Positions 25,538 through 33,613 of a DNA stretch of 64,000 nt are shown here, one piece after another. The DNA lies in NCBI RefSeq assembly GCF_039530285.1, contig NZ_BAAAOK010000009.1, positions 1 through 64,000 of the forward strand, given 5' to 3'. Source of the DNA: Actinomadura_C alba. Its GTDB lineage: Bacteria; Actinomycetota; Actinomycetes; Streptosporangiales; Streptosporangiaceae. The notes beneath the pieces are model-generated. The model had not been told where the DNA came from. It searched no databases and worked only from the letters and a program-made list of their open reading frames with translations. The translations under genes were made by a program, and so were the position numbers. Within the stretch, counting starts at the first letter, position 1; each line of letters begins with the position of its first letter.

Positions 25538-27223
25538 ATGCTGCTGCGTTCGCTCGTCGGCTCGCTGGCCATCACCGTTCTCGTCTGCCTGGCCGCTCCG
25601 GTGCCCGCGCACGCGGGTTCCCTGAGCGATGAACGTGTTGTGAAGGACGACGTCGTGCTGACGGTCCGCGGTGACGGCGTCGTGCACGCCAAGGAGACCA
25701 TCACGTACGAGTTCGCCGGCGGCCGCGGGATCGAGCGGTCCTTCGTCACCCGGGCGCGGCACGACGACACCCGCGATCGGCTCTTCAAGATCGAGAATCT
25801 CAAGGCGTCGAGCCCCGACGGCGGGCCGACCGGCGTGTCGGTCAGCCGCGACGGCGATCTCACCGTCGTCGCGGTCCGCGGCGGCGACCCGGTCAGCGGA
25901 CGGCGCACCATCGCACTGGAGTACGACGTGCGCGGCGGAATCTCGAGGATCGGCGGCAACGACGAGCTGCGCTGGACCGCGGTGAGCGGCTGGAACGTGG
26001 AGGTCGCGTCGGCCGAGGTGTCGGTCGAGGCCAACGGCGCGATGCGCAACCTCAACTGCTTCGCCGGCGCTCTCGGCAGCTCGGTCGGCTGCACCCAGGT
26101 GGTCGGCAGCCACGTCCAGACGCGAGGGAACTTCACCCAGCGGAACATGCTGCCGCGCGAGACCATGACTGTCGCCGTGGGCTACCCGCCGGGGGTCACC
26201 AGGGCACTGCCGCTGTACGAGAAGCGCCGCACGCTCATCACGGCCTTCACGGTGAACACCGTCACGGGGGGTTCCCTGCTCGCGCTGCTGGTGCTGCTGC
26301 TCGGCGGCCTCGGGCTCCTCTACCAGCTCCGTGGCCGGGACGCCAGGATCGTCGGCCAGAAGGCCGCCGAAGGCGACCACACCCCGGTCAACGGCATGTC
26401 GTTCGAGCCACCGAGTGGAGTGCGGCCAGGCCAGATCGGCACGCTCATCGACGAGCAGGCCGACGTCATCGACGTCACGGCCACCGTCGTCGACCTGGCC
26501 GTCCGCGGCTATCTGCTGGTCGAGGAGGACGACCGCGACTGGACGCTCCGCAAGCTGAACCGGCCCGTGGACGACCTGTTCCCCTACGAACGGACGCTGT
26601 TCGACGCGCTCTTCGCCGACCGGGACGCCGTGCGGCTCTCGGAGCTCGGCGGTACCTTCGCCGCCGACCTGGCCAAGGTCCGCAGCGCGCTGTACGAGGA
26701 CGTGGTGCGGCAGGGCTGGTTCGCCCGCAGGCCCGACTCGGTGCGCACGCGGTGGACGACGGTGGGCATGGTGCTGACCGTCGTGGGCGTCGTCGGCACG
26801 GTCGCGCTGGCGTTCTTCACCGAGCTCGCGCTGATCGGGCTCGCCGTGATCATCGCCGGCGCGGCCCTGGCCATCGGCGGGCAGTACATGCCCGCCAAGA
26901 CGGCCAGAGGCGCGACCGTGCTCGCGCACACGCTCGGGTTCCGCGCCTACCTGGCCCGCGGCGAGGCCTCGGACGTGGAGTCGCGGCAGCGCATCGCGAT
27001 GTTCTCCCGCTACCTGCCGTACGCGATCGTGTTCGACAACGTGCACAAGTGGGCGAAGACCGTCGAGGACGCGGGGGTCCGCACCGAGGGCGCCGACAAC
27101 CTCTACTGGTACGAGGGCCCGGCCGAATGGGACCTCTCGAGGTTCGCCGACTCCATGCGGACCTTCACCCTGGCCACGTCGGGCGCGATCTCGCAGACCC
27201 GCCAGTTCCGCAGCCTGACCTGA
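25538..27223 (+). CDS. DUF2207 domain membrane protein
   Basis: A 561-residue protein with signal peptide (LLRSLVGSLAITVLVCLAAP, cleavage after AHA), a ~200-residue extracellular beta domain (YEFAGGRGIERSFVTRAR is the DUF2207 signature), a membrane helix near 234-262, a cytoplasmic winged-helix-like part (TVVDLAVRGYLLVEEDDRDW) and a helical hairpin near 407-450. The C-terminal RGEASDVESRQRIAMFSRYL then LPYAIVFDNVHKWAK is conserved in the family. The role is unknown. The ATG at 25538 starts the signal peptide. Confidence 0.88.
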   Translation: MLLRSLVGSLAITVLVCLAAPVPAHAGSLSDERVVKDDVVLTVRGDGVVHAKETITYEFAGGRGIERSFVTRARHDDTRDRLFKIENLKASSPDGGPTGVSVSRDGDLTVVAVRGGDPVSGRRTIALEYDVRGGISRIGGNDELRWTAVSGWNVEVASAEVSVEANGAMRNLNCFAGALGSSVGCTQVVGSHVQTRGNFTQRNMLPRETMTVAVGYPPGVTRALPLYEKRRTLITAFTVNTVTGGSLLALLVLLLGGLGLLYQLRGRDARIVGQKAAEGDHTPVNGMSFEPPSGVRPGQIGTLIDEQADVIDVTATVVDLAVRGYLLVEEDDRDWTLRKLNRPVDDLFPYERTLFDALFADRDAVRLSELGGTFAADLAKVRSALYEDVVRQGWFARRPDSVRTRWTTVGMVLTVVGVVGTVALAFFTELALIGLAVIIAGAALAIGGQYMPAKTARGATVLAHTLGFRAYLARGEASDVESRQRIAMFSRYLPYAIVFDNVHKWAKTVEDAGVRTEGADNLYWYEGPAEWDLSRFADSMRTFTLATSGAISQTRQFRSLT

Positions 27224-27303
27224 TCGCTCCGGCTGTTTTCCTTTCGTCCCATATGTTTTGCCTTCTCCCGCCGGGTAGGGGACGACATGAGGAGGTGGGA
27301 AGC

Positions 27304-27570
27304 GTGCTGGCCGAAGAACTCGGAAACAACCAATGGCTCGTCGCAGGGCCGCTCATCTTCGTGCTCGCCCTGGCGGCGTGGATCACGCTGGTCATCCACG
27401 CGGTGCACGGGCAACGGCGCTACGGCGAGGGACGTGATTTCCAGCGGGGCCCGGTCGCCGGCGGGATCATCGAAGGCAGCCCCTCGCAGCGCAACCGTCG
27501 TGACGAGGCCCCCCGCCACGACTCGAAGGGGCCGAGCCTGCCCCACCGGCCCAGGACCCGCCACCTGTGA
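27304..27570 (+). CDS. small single-helix membrane protein
   Basis: An 88-residue protein starting at GTG with GGAGGTGG immediately upstream. Residues about 12-33 (WLVAGPLIFVLALAAWITLV) form one membrane helix; the rest is polar and basic (RYGEGRDFQRGPVAGGIIEG). It follows the DUF2207 gene by 80 bp on the same strand and may be its partner. No family recognised. Confidence 0.6.
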   Translation: MLAEELGNNQWLVAGPLIFVLALAAWITLVIHAVHGQRRYGEGRDFQRGPVAGGIIEGSPSQRNRRDEAPRHDSKGPSLPHRPRTRHL

Positions 27571-27579
27571 GACAGGGCC

Positions 27580-28413
27580 TCACGCGGGTGCGGACGCCTT
27601 GACGCCGAGGAACGCACGGGCCTCGTCCACCGGCATCGGCCCGCGCTGGGCGAGCCGGGCGAGGGTCGCCGCTCGCTCGACCAGCTGGGCGTTGCCCGTG
27701 ACCGGCTGCCCCTTGGCGTAGGTCAGCGTGTCCTCCATGCCCACCCGCAGATGGCCGCCGGTCGCGAGCGCGGCGTACATGACGGGCAGCGAGGTGCGAC
27801 CCACGCCCGTCGCGGACCAGCTCGCCCCTTCGGGCAGCGCCTCGACGGCGGCGACCAGCGTCCGGGTGTCCCCCGGCATTCCGCCGGGCACCCCCATCAC
27901 CAGGTCGCAGTGCACATGCCCGCCGTAGGGAGGGCCGTGCTTGTCGAGCAGCCGGTGTAGCGCCCTGACCTGACCGAGATCGAACAGCTCGAACTCCGGC
28001 ACGATCTCGAGCTGCTGGGTCCGCTGGTAGAGCTCGACCATGAAGCTCCACGGATTCATGAACACGTCGTCGCCGAAGTTGACCGTGCCGCAGGTCAGCG
28101 AACACCCGTCGGGTTCCGCCTCGAGCACCCGCAGCCGATCCTCGTACGGATCGGTCACCGCGCCGCCCGTGGACAGCTGCACGATCAGGTTCGTGCTCTG
28201 CCGCAGGGCCTGCACGGTGTCGCGCAACCTGGCCAGGTCGAGCGTGGGCCGTGCGTCGTCGCGGATGTGCACATGGATCACGGCCGCGCCGGCCTGTTCG
28301 CATTCTTCGGCGGTGCGGACCAGTTCCTCGAGCGTCACGGGCAGGGCCGGGACGTCGGCCTTGGCCGACTCGGCGCCCGTGGGCGCCACGGTGATGAGCG
28401 TCGTTGCTCCCAT
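27580..28413 (-). CDS. BKACE-family (beta-keto acid cleavage) enzyme
   Basis: A 277-residue TIM-barrel enzyme of the DUF849/BKACE family, which condenses a beta-keto acid with acetyl-CoA and cleaves it. Seen: the N-terminal strand LITVAPTGAE, the zinc-ligand motif AAVIHVHIRDD, CGTVNFGDDVFMN, the second His pair in GGHVHCDLVMG and VGMEDTLTYAKG near the end. The precise beta-keto acid cannot be read. It is divergent from dtd with a 20-bp gap. Confidence 0.88.
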   Translation of the reverse strand: MGATTLITVAPTGAESAKADVPALPVTLEELVRTAEECEQAGAAVIHVHIRDDARPTLDLARLRDTVQALRQSTNLIVQLSTGGAVTDPYEDRLRVLEAEPDGCSLTCGTVNFGDDVFMNPWSFMVELYQRTQQLEIVPEFELFDLGQVRALHRLLDKHGPPYGGHVHCDLVMGVPGGMPGDTRTLVAAVEALPEGASWSATGVGRTSLPVMYAALATGGHLRVGMEDTLTYAKGQPVTGNAQLVERAATLARLAQRGPMPVDEARAFLGVKASAPA

Positions 28414-28433
28414 AACCGGCAGAATGCCTTGTC

Positions 28434-28859
28434 ATGAGGGCTGTCGTCCAACGGGTGAGTCAGGCGAAGGTGACCGTCGAAGATCGAATAGTGGGGGCGA
28501 TCGACGAGCCGGGCCTCATGGTGCTCGTCGGCGTCACCCACGACGACACCACGGCACAGGCGGAAAAGCTCGCGGCCAAGCTGTGGGGACTGCGGATCCT
28601 GGACGGTGAGAAGTCGTGCTCGGACGTGGGTGCGCCGCTGCTCGTGATCAGCCAGTTCACTCTGTACGGCGACGCCCGCAAGGGCCGCCGGCCGACGTGG
28701 ATCGCGGCCGCCCCCGGCGCCGTGGCGGAGCCTCTCGTCGACGCCGTCGTGACGGCGCTCCGGGCGCTGGGCGCACGCGTCGAGACCGGTGAGTTCGGTG
28801 CCGACATGAAGGTCTCGTTGATCAATGACGGGCCGGTGACGTTGATCCTGGAGGCCTGA
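28434..28859 (+). CDS. dtd: D-aminoacyl-tRNA deacylase
   Basis: A 141-residue Dtd protein that removes D-amino acids from tRNA. It opens with MRAVVQRVSQAKVTVEDRIV and has the active-site motifs SQFTLYGDARKGRRP and INDGPVTLILEA (the Gly-Pro motif, with Asp before GP instead of the usual Asn-x-Gly-Pro middle residue). Length and both motifs agree with canonical Dtd. Confidence 0.95.
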   Translation: MRAVVQRVSQAKVTVEDRIVGAIDEPGLMVLVGVTHDDTTAQAEKLAAKLWGLRILDGEKSCSDVGAPLLVISQFTLYGDARKGRRPTWIAAAPGAVAEPLVDAVVTALRALGARVETGEFGADMKVSLINDGPVTLILEA

Positions 28860-28875
28860 GCGGCCATCGCGGCCC

Positions 28876-28963
28876 ATTGAAGGGCCATTGAAGGGCCGTC
28901 GAAGGGCCGTCGAAGGGCCGTCGAAGGGCCGTCGAAGGGCCGTCGAAGGGCCGTTGCAGGGCC
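28876..28963. repeat. 11-bp tandem repeat array
   Basis: Eight consecutive 11-bp units with consensus RTYGAAGGGCC: two ATTGAAGGGCC, five GTCGAAGGGCC and one GTTGCAGGGCC. Degenerate half-units (ATCGCGGCCC-like) flank both ends. The array fills the gap between the convergent dtd gene and the hypothetical membrane protein gene. Confidence 0.92.
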
Positions 28964-28989
28964 ATCGCGGGCCCATCGCCCCGGCGGGC

Positions 28990-29439
28990 TCAGAAGTAGC
29001 CCGACACCGCCCATACGGCGGTCACCAGCGTGCCGCCGCCGGCGAGGATCAGCACGATCCGATCGGTCTGGTCCAGCCGCGCCCGTACCACCGGAGACAC
29101 CACCAGCACGCCCGTGTTCCGGCCGGTGTCGGGCAGCTGTCGCTTGCGGAACGGGTTGCGCAGCCCGATCAGCCACCACAGGGCGTCGTTCTTGACCTGC
29201 TGATGGGCGGGGGTACAGGCGAACAGCCGGCCCCGGACGGGCTCGAGGCACCAGAGCCCCTGGCGGGTGGTGATCCGGCAGACCGTGGGCACCAGGCAGA
29301 ACTCGTACAGGCACCAGAGCAGGAGCACCAGCAGCCCCACGCGCCAGGACTGCAGCAACCAGGCCACCGCGCCCAGCGCTGCGAACAGAACCCACCACAC
29401 GAAGGCCGGTTCTCGCCGACGTCGACGCCGTCGCCCCAT
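28990..29439 (-). CDS. hypothetical membrane protein
   Basis: A 149-residue protein: an Arg-rich start (MGRRRRRRREP), two adjacent membrane helices (VWWVLFAALGAVAWLLQSW and VGLLVLLLWCLYEFCL), a polar middle with four spaced cysteines (VCRITT, LWCLEP, FACTPA) and a C-terminal helix (IVLILAGGGTLVTAVW). No family recognised. The ATG at 29439 has GGGGAAGGGGAAG upstream; an earlier in-frame ATG at 29490 has none. Confidence 0.6.
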   Translation of the reverse strand: MGRRRRRRREPAFVWWVLFAALGAVAWLLQSWRVGLLVLLLWCLYEFCLVPTVCRITTRQGLWCLEPVRGRLFACTPAHQQVKNDALWWLIGLRNPFRKRQLPDTGRNTGVLVVSPVVRARLDQTDRIVLILAGGGTLVTAVWAVSGYF

Positions 29440-29595
29440 CTTCCCCTTCCCCGCGAGCAGTGATGTCTCTTTATCCGGGTCCGCAACCATCGATAAAGAA
29501 CCACCTTCTCACTCGAGAGGCCGTACTCGATCTTCCTTTGGAGAACAGGACGGGGCATGCGCCACGCGAGTTCAGTATGCCCTCGGCACTCGGTC

Positions 29596-30573
29596 CTACC
29601 CCCGCCGCGCCGCCGTACGACGGAGATCGATCGTCGCGTTGGCCCCCGTGTCGGGAGACACGATGACCTCCTGGGCAGCGGCCACCCCGTCGGCCAGCAG
29701 GTCGGCGTCCACAGGGACGTTCCTCTTGACGAGGGCGAGGGCGATCGGGCCCAGCTCGTGGTGCCGGGCCGACGAGCCGACGAACCCCACCTGGCGTCCG
29801 TCGAGCTCGACCGGGGCACCGTGCAAGGGCAACCGATCGACGCTGCCGTCCAGGTGCAGGAACACCAGCCGGCGCGGGGGCCGGCCCAGGTTGTGCACGC
29901 GGGCCACCGTCTCCTGTCCCCGGTAGCACCCCTTGTGGAGATGCACGGCGCTGTCGATCCACCCCATCTCGTGCGGGATCGTGCGGTGATCGGTGTCGAG
30001 CCCGAGCCGCGGCACGTGCGCCGCGATGCGCAACGCCTCGTACGCCCAGAGGCCGGCCGGCCGGCCCTGCCGATCGCGCCCGAGGTCGGCCCTCGGAATG
30101 ATCAGATCGTCGCCCAGCGAGAGGGCGCCCTCCTGCGGCTTGCCTCCGGGCACGGTCACGACGGCGTGCGACTCGGTGCGGTCGGCGACCTCGACCCGCA
30201 GCATGAACCGCATCTTGTCGAGGAACTCGACCAGCGCGCCGGCCGCGCCGGGCTCGACGTGCGCCCAGACCGCCTCGCCGTCGTCCACCAGGTGAAGGTG
30301 GTGCTCGACATGGCCCTTCGGGCTGAGCAACAGCGCCTGAGTGGGCCGGAACGGTTCGAGGTCGTCGAGCCGCTGGCTCAGCAGGCTGTGCAGCCAGCGC
30401 AGCCGATCGGGACCCGCGACCCGGACGATGCCGCGGTTGCTCCGGTCGACGAAGGCGTCCCCCGCCTCGAGCGCGCGCTGTTCGTGCGACGGCTCTCCGT
30501 AGTGGGCCGCGACCTCCTGGTCGGGGGCGTCGGCGGGTACGGCTCCGGGCAGATCCAGCAGCGGGCTCTTCAT
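29596..30573 (-). CDS. ygfZ: YgfZ/GcvT-like folate-binding protein
   Basis: A 325-residue homologue of the T-protein fold used by YgfZ, which supports Fe-S cluster enzyme maintenance with tetrahydrofolate. The diagnostic KGCYRGQETVAR motif is at about residue 214; VDRSNRGIVRVAGPDRLRWL and FRPTQALLLSPKGHVEHHLH form the N-terminal domain. It lies directly downstream of the Fur-family gene, an order also found in streptomycetes. Confidence 0.92.
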   Translation of the reverse strand: MKSPLLDLPGAVPADAPDQEVAAHYGEPSHEQRALEAGDAFVDRSNRGIVRVAGPDRLRWLHSLLSQRLDDLEPFRPTQALLLSPKGHVEHHLHLVDDGEAVWAHVEPGAAGALVEFLDKMRFMLRVEVADRTESHAVVTVPGGKPQEGALSLGDDLIIPRADLGRDRQGRPAGLWAYEALRIAAHVPRLGLDTDHRTIPHEMGWIDSAVHLHKGCYRGQETVARVHNLGRPPRRLVFLHLDGSVDRLPLHGAPVELDGRQVGFVGSSARHHELGPIALALVKRNVPVDADLLADGVAAAQEVIVSPDTGANATIDLRRTAARRG

Positions 30574-30645
30574 GCTTCCCAGGCTACGCGGCGACCCGGG
30601 GCCGCCGTCGGCCGTGGACGCCCCGAGCGCGCCCGCCGAACGTCA

Positions 30646-31077
30646 TCACGACCGCCCTGAGGCCTTTCCCTCGCAGTCGCCGCAGCAGCCGTGCACGGTG
30701 AGGTGGTGCACATCGGTCTGGAAGCCGAACCGGGCGCGCAGCAGCTCGACGAGCCCGTCGGCCACTCTGGGCGTGACGTCCTCGACGGTGCCGCATTTGC
30801 GGCACACGAGGTGGACGTGCTCGGCCTCGGTTGCGAGGTGGTAGGTCGGCGGACCGTGGCCGAGATGCGTGTGCTTGACCAGCCCGAGCTCCTCGAGCAG
30901 CTCGAGCGTGCGGTAGACGGTCGAGATGTTCACCCCGTGCGCAGTGCGCTGCACCTGGGTGCAGATCTCTTCCGGGGTGGCGTGCTCGAGATCGGTGACC
31001 GCCTCGAGTACGAGCTGGCGCTGCGGAGTGACGCGATAGCCCCGAGCCCGCAACTCCTCCTGCCAGGTATCGGCCAT
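30646..31077 (-). CDS. nur: Fur-family metalloregulator, likely nickel-responsive Nur
   Basis: A 143-residue Fur-family repressor: winged helix with YRVTPQRQLVLEAVTDLEHA, then VNISTVYRTLELLEELGLVK, a HTHLGHGPPTYHLA segment and dimerisation part with CRKC and HGCCGDC. The THLGHGPPTYHLA stretch, which supplies metal ligands, is closely like streptomycete Nur rather than FurA or Zur, and the gene is followed by ygfZ as nur is there. The nickel assignment is inference from these two points. Targets would be nickel transport and superoxide dismutase genes, none of which lies in the window. Confidence 0.85.
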   Translation of the reverse strand: MADTWQEELRARGYRVTPQRQLVLEAVTDLEHATPEEICTQVQRTAHGVNISTVYRTLELLEELGLVKHTHLGHGPPTYHLATEAEHVHLVCRKCGTVEDVTPRVADGLVELLRARFGFQTDVHHLTVHGCCGDCEGKASGRS

Positions 31078-31186
31078 GTCCAGAGTCTATGGCGCGCTGT
31101 GCCCGGATAGTCAGGGAAAAAACACTTGCCCGCGCGACGAGCCTCGCATAACGTGCGGATTACGCAGGAGGGAGGTGGTCCAAGAC

Positions 31187-31225
31187 ATGAGTTGTTCTAG
31201 GACACGCGAGGTGGCTGTCCGTTAG
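31187..31225 (+). CDS. candidate leader peptide or microprotein
   Basis: A 12-codon ORF (MSCSRTREVAVR) ending in TAG, preceded by GGAGGGAGGTGG at 31168-31179 with seven bases between that motif and the ATG. It has a promoter-like sequence 33 bp upstream and a hairpin with UNCG-type loop 20 bp downstream. Such features normally mark attenuator leader peptides, but the downstream DNA is antisense to the FABP gene. Too short to claim a function. Confidence 0.4.
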   Translation: MSCSRTREVAVR

Positions 31226-31244
31226 TCGCCGTCCCGTCTTGGCT

Positions 31245-31262
31245 CCGTCACTCCGGTGACGG
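31245..31262 (+). terminator. hairpin with UNCG tetraloop after the short ORF
   Basis: Stem CCGTCAC/GTGACGG closed by C(TCCG)G, a hyperstable UNCG-type loop, extended by one further T-A pair. There is no T-tract, so it may be a terminator, an attenuator or an RNA stability element. Confidence 0.45.
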
Positions 31263-31447
31263 AAACCGGTCGCGATGCGACTGGCGAAATACAAGACAGA
31301 CACCCGGTCCCCGGACCGATGGGCTCGTCCTGCCCATCCCCCGCACCCGCGGGAAGGTCCGGGGATCGTTCATTTTCGGCGCAGCGCGTCACCCTGGCCG
31401 GGCGGCAGGTCATCACCCCCGGCCGGCGAGCGCCCGGCTCGGTCGGC

Positions 31448-31933
31448 TCAGCTGACGCGCTTGAGCTGGGCCGACAGATGCGACTGCAGGCCCTGCCCCT
31501 CGGCGGCCAGGTCGTAGGCGTAACCGAGATCCTCGCCGATCAGCCCGTACAGGCGCTTGCCCGCGGTGACCTCCTTGGCGGTCTCGGTGCGGGCGACGAT
31601 GTCGGTGCTCATCTCCACGCGGGTGCCGGTGATCTCACCGAGGTAGATCTCGGCGATCCCGGTGGGATGCGCGATGATCACTTCCAGCCGGCCCTCCGGC
31701 TGTGGCCGCCAGTAACCGGATTCGGTCGCCAGCGGCATCCCCAGATTCCCCTCGTCATCGAGCCGCCACGTGCGGCTGGTGTAGATGAGGAAGGGCTTGC
31801 CGATGTGGGAGAAGGAGATCTCCTGACCGAAGCGGAAGCTCTCTATGGTGGGGTATCCACCGACTCCAGCCCCCTCCCACTGGCCGAGCAGGAATTTCAC
31901 AGGCTCGAGGGCGGGATGCAGCTCAGTCTCCAT
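31448..31933 (-). CDS. FABP-family heme-binding protein (nitrobindin-like)
   Basis: A 161-residue beta-barrel protein. It has HPALEPVKFLLGQWEGAGVG (the GxWxGxG motif) near the start, then YPTIESFRFGQEISFSHIGK and a series of barrel strands. Bacterial members bind heme with a solvent-exposed iron and isomerise peroxynitrite or scavenge NO. The C-terminal His ligand is not obvious here, so the heme role is an inference from the family. It lies upstream of nur on the same strand. Confidence 0.85.
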   Translation of the reverse strand: METELHPALEPVKFLLGQWEGAGVGGYPTIESFRFGQEISFSHIGKPFLIYTSRTWRLDDEGNLGMPLATESGYWRPQPEGRLEVIIAHPTGIAEIYLGEITGTRVEMSTDIVARTETAKEVTAGKRLYGLIGEDLGYAYDLAAEGQGLQSHLSAQLKRVS

Positions 31934-32026
31934 GTTTGAGAAGCCTAGCGGCGTTACTCCGCAAGCAGGTGACTACCGGCGGCTCTGCGCGGATCCGCTC
32001 CGGAATCCGGATCTCGGTGCTTCGCA

Positions 32027-32125
32027 TCAGCGCATGCGGAAGAGCTTCAGCAGGGCGAGCACGGTGAGCGCCACGAAGGCTCCCAGCGCCAGGGAGAGAG
32101 CCACGACGTTCAACAGGCCGGCCAC
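32027..32125 (-). CDS. short single-helix membrane microprotein
   Basis: A 32-residue frame from GTG at 32125: a hydrophobic helix (LLNVVALSLALGAFVALTVL) capped by LKLFRMR. Short hydrophobic proteins of this shape occur in actinomycete genomes. The ribosome binding site is weak, and a longer in-frame reading from 32311 has no coherent N-terminus. Function unknown. Confidence 0.4.
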   Translation of the reverse strand: MAGLLNVVALSLALGAFVALTVLALLKLFRMR

Positions 32126-32340
32126 GGCCCGGAGTGTAGCGATCGGCTCCGTCTCCCCGCATCCGACCGCATCCGCCATCCGACCGCCGACCGCCGACCG
32201 AGCGCGTTCGCCCACCGCTGGTCTTCCGAGGCCCGGTATCCGCTCGCTCCGCCGGGCCGGTGACCGCATTTTTGGTCCGTACGGCGGGGCGTGACCGCTC
32301 TCCAGCGCCATGCCGGACCCGTTCGGAGTAATGTGCCGAT

Positions 32341-32703
32341 ATGGCGAGATCGCTTGTGATCAAGGCAACTGCCGGTGCTGATGGCGCCGAACGGTGCAAT
32401 CAGGCCTTCACGGTCGCGGCCGCGGCGGTGGCGAGCGGTCTGACCGTCTCGCTGTGGCTGACCGGTGAGTCGGCGTGGTACGGCCTGCCGGGCCGGGCCA
32501 AGGAGCTCGAGCTGCCGCACGCGACCCCACTACAGGACCTGCTCGAGGTCGTGCTCGCCGGCGGACAGGTGACCGTGTGCACGCAGTGCGCCGCTCGCCG
32601 TGACATCGGGCCCGAGGACCTGATCGAAGGCGTGCGCATCGCGGGCGCGCCGACCTTCGTGGAGGAGATCTCGGCGGACGGCGCCCAAGCCCTCGTCTAC
32701 TGA
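32341..32703 (+). CDS. DsrE-family sulfur-relay-like protein
   Basis: A 120-residue protein with the DsrE fold: SLVIKATAGADGAERCNQAF, then SGLTVSLWLTGESAWY, LELPHATPLQDLLEVVLAGG and VTVCTQCAARRDIGPEDLIE. Cysteines in CTQC and near the N-terminus could carry persulfide, but the catalytic role is not established. In related genomes it sits near FABP, Nur and the sulfurtransferase operon; here the last is 31 kb away. Confidence 0.85.
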   Translation: MARSLVIKATAGADGAERCNQAFTVAAAAVASGLTVSLWLTGESAWYGLPGRAKELELPHATPLQDLLEVVLAGGQVTVCTQCAARRDIGPEDLIEGVRIAGAPTFVEEISADGAQALVY

Positions 32704-32737
32704 CGCAACATCACCGGCCCGCGAAGCCCCTCCCCGC

Positions 32738-32894
32738 CGTGATCATGCAGTTGTTCGCGCCTGAACCACGCACCAGCCCGCCGAGCCACATCACACCCCG
32801 CGAACAACTGCATGATCACGACAGTAGGGGGCCGACGACGGGAAGGACGCCTCTACCTAGAAGACGCACTCCCGCGAACTACTGCGTGATCACG
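32738..32894. repeat. three-copy 22-bp repeat forming a large inverted repeat
   Basis: Copy A (32738-32759) and copy B (32799-32820) are perfect inverted repeats of 22 bp with a 39-bp loop. Copy C (32873-32894) is a direct repeat of B with two mismatches. The core is GATCATGCAGTTGTTCGCG. The set lies between convergent genes (DsrE and gatD) and could end transcription both ways. Confidence 0.9.
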
Positions 32895-32902
32895 AGTCTG
32901 GG

Positions 32903-33613
32903 TCAGGTGAGCACGGAGTTGAGGCGTTCTTCGCGGAGCCGGCCGGCCCAGGAGTCGTCGATCGGCTGGAGCTCCTGACCGACCGCCCACCACAGCAGCA
33001 GGTCGGCCAGGGCCGGGTTGCGCACCAGCGCCGGACCGTGCATGTACGTGCCCACGGTGTGATCCCGGTAGGCGCCCTCGTAGCCGTCGCCGTTGCCGAC
33101 GCCCACGACCGTCTTGGCCAGCGGCCTGACGCTGGGACCCAGGTGCGTGACGCCCTGATGGTTCTCGAAGCCGGTGATCTTGGGTATGCCGAGCGCGGAG
33201 TCGACCTCGCCCACGATCTCGCCCACCGCCCGGCGCTCGCCGCGCCCGCTGCGGATGTCGAGCAGCCCGATGCCCTCGACCGGCTGTCCTTCCTCGCCGC
33301 CGAACTCCGTGCCCAGCAGCTGGTAGCCCGCGCATACGGCGAAGATGACCGAGCCGTACTGCGCGGCGCGCGCCAGCCCGCCGTCGGCGCGCAGCCGCTG
33401 GGCGGCGAGGATCTGCGGCCGGTCCTCACCGCCGCCGAGCAGATAGATGTCACCGTCCACCGGGACGGCCTCGTCCGAGCGCACGTTCACGGTCTGCGTG
33501 GGGATGCCGCGCAGCGCGGCCCGGCGCTCGAGGACGATGCAGTTGCCCTGGTCGCCGTAGGTGCTGAGCAGGTCCGGGTAGATCCAGACGATCTTGATGC
33601 GGTCAGAGCGCAC
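32903..33613 (-). CDS. gatD: lipid II isoglutaminyl synthase, glutaminase subunit GatD
   Basis: A 236-residue class I glutamine amidotransferase of the CobQ type. The nucleophile is Cys94 in FAVCAGYQLLG; the oxyanion region DIYLLGGGEDRPQ precedes it and the catalytic His lies in VGTYMHGPALV. It supplies ammonia to MurT for amidation of the D-Glu of lipid II. It overlaps murT by 11 bp, fitting a stable 1:1 complex. GTG start. Confidence 0.93.
   Translation of the reverse strand: MRSDRIKIVWIYPDLLSTYGDQGNCIVLERRAALRGIPTQTVNVRSDEAVPVDGDIYLLGGGEDRPQILAAQRLRADGGLARAAQYGSVIFAVCAGYQLLGTEFGGEEGQPVEGIGLLDIRSGRGERRAVGEIVGEVDSALGIPKITGFENHQGVTHLGPSVRPLAKTVVGVGNGDGYEGAYRDHTVGTYMHGPALVRNPALADLLLWWAVGQELQPIDDSWAGRLREERLNSVLT

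Larger units (their letters stand above)
31078..31447. other. intergenic region with a plus-strand promoter, short ORF and UNCG hairpin
   Basis: A 370-bp gap between two minus-strand genes. On the plus strand it holds a promoter-like pair (TTGCCC at 31126, 17-bp spacer, TAACGT at 31149), a 12-codon ORF with a very strong Shine-Dalgarno (31187-31225) and a hairpin (31245-31262). No plus-strand gene follows for over 1 kb. The rest of the gap shows nothing further. Confidence 0.6.

Noticed and set aside
28876..28963. CRISPR array
   Set aside because: The units are 11 bp and abut directly, with no spacers and no cas genes in the window.
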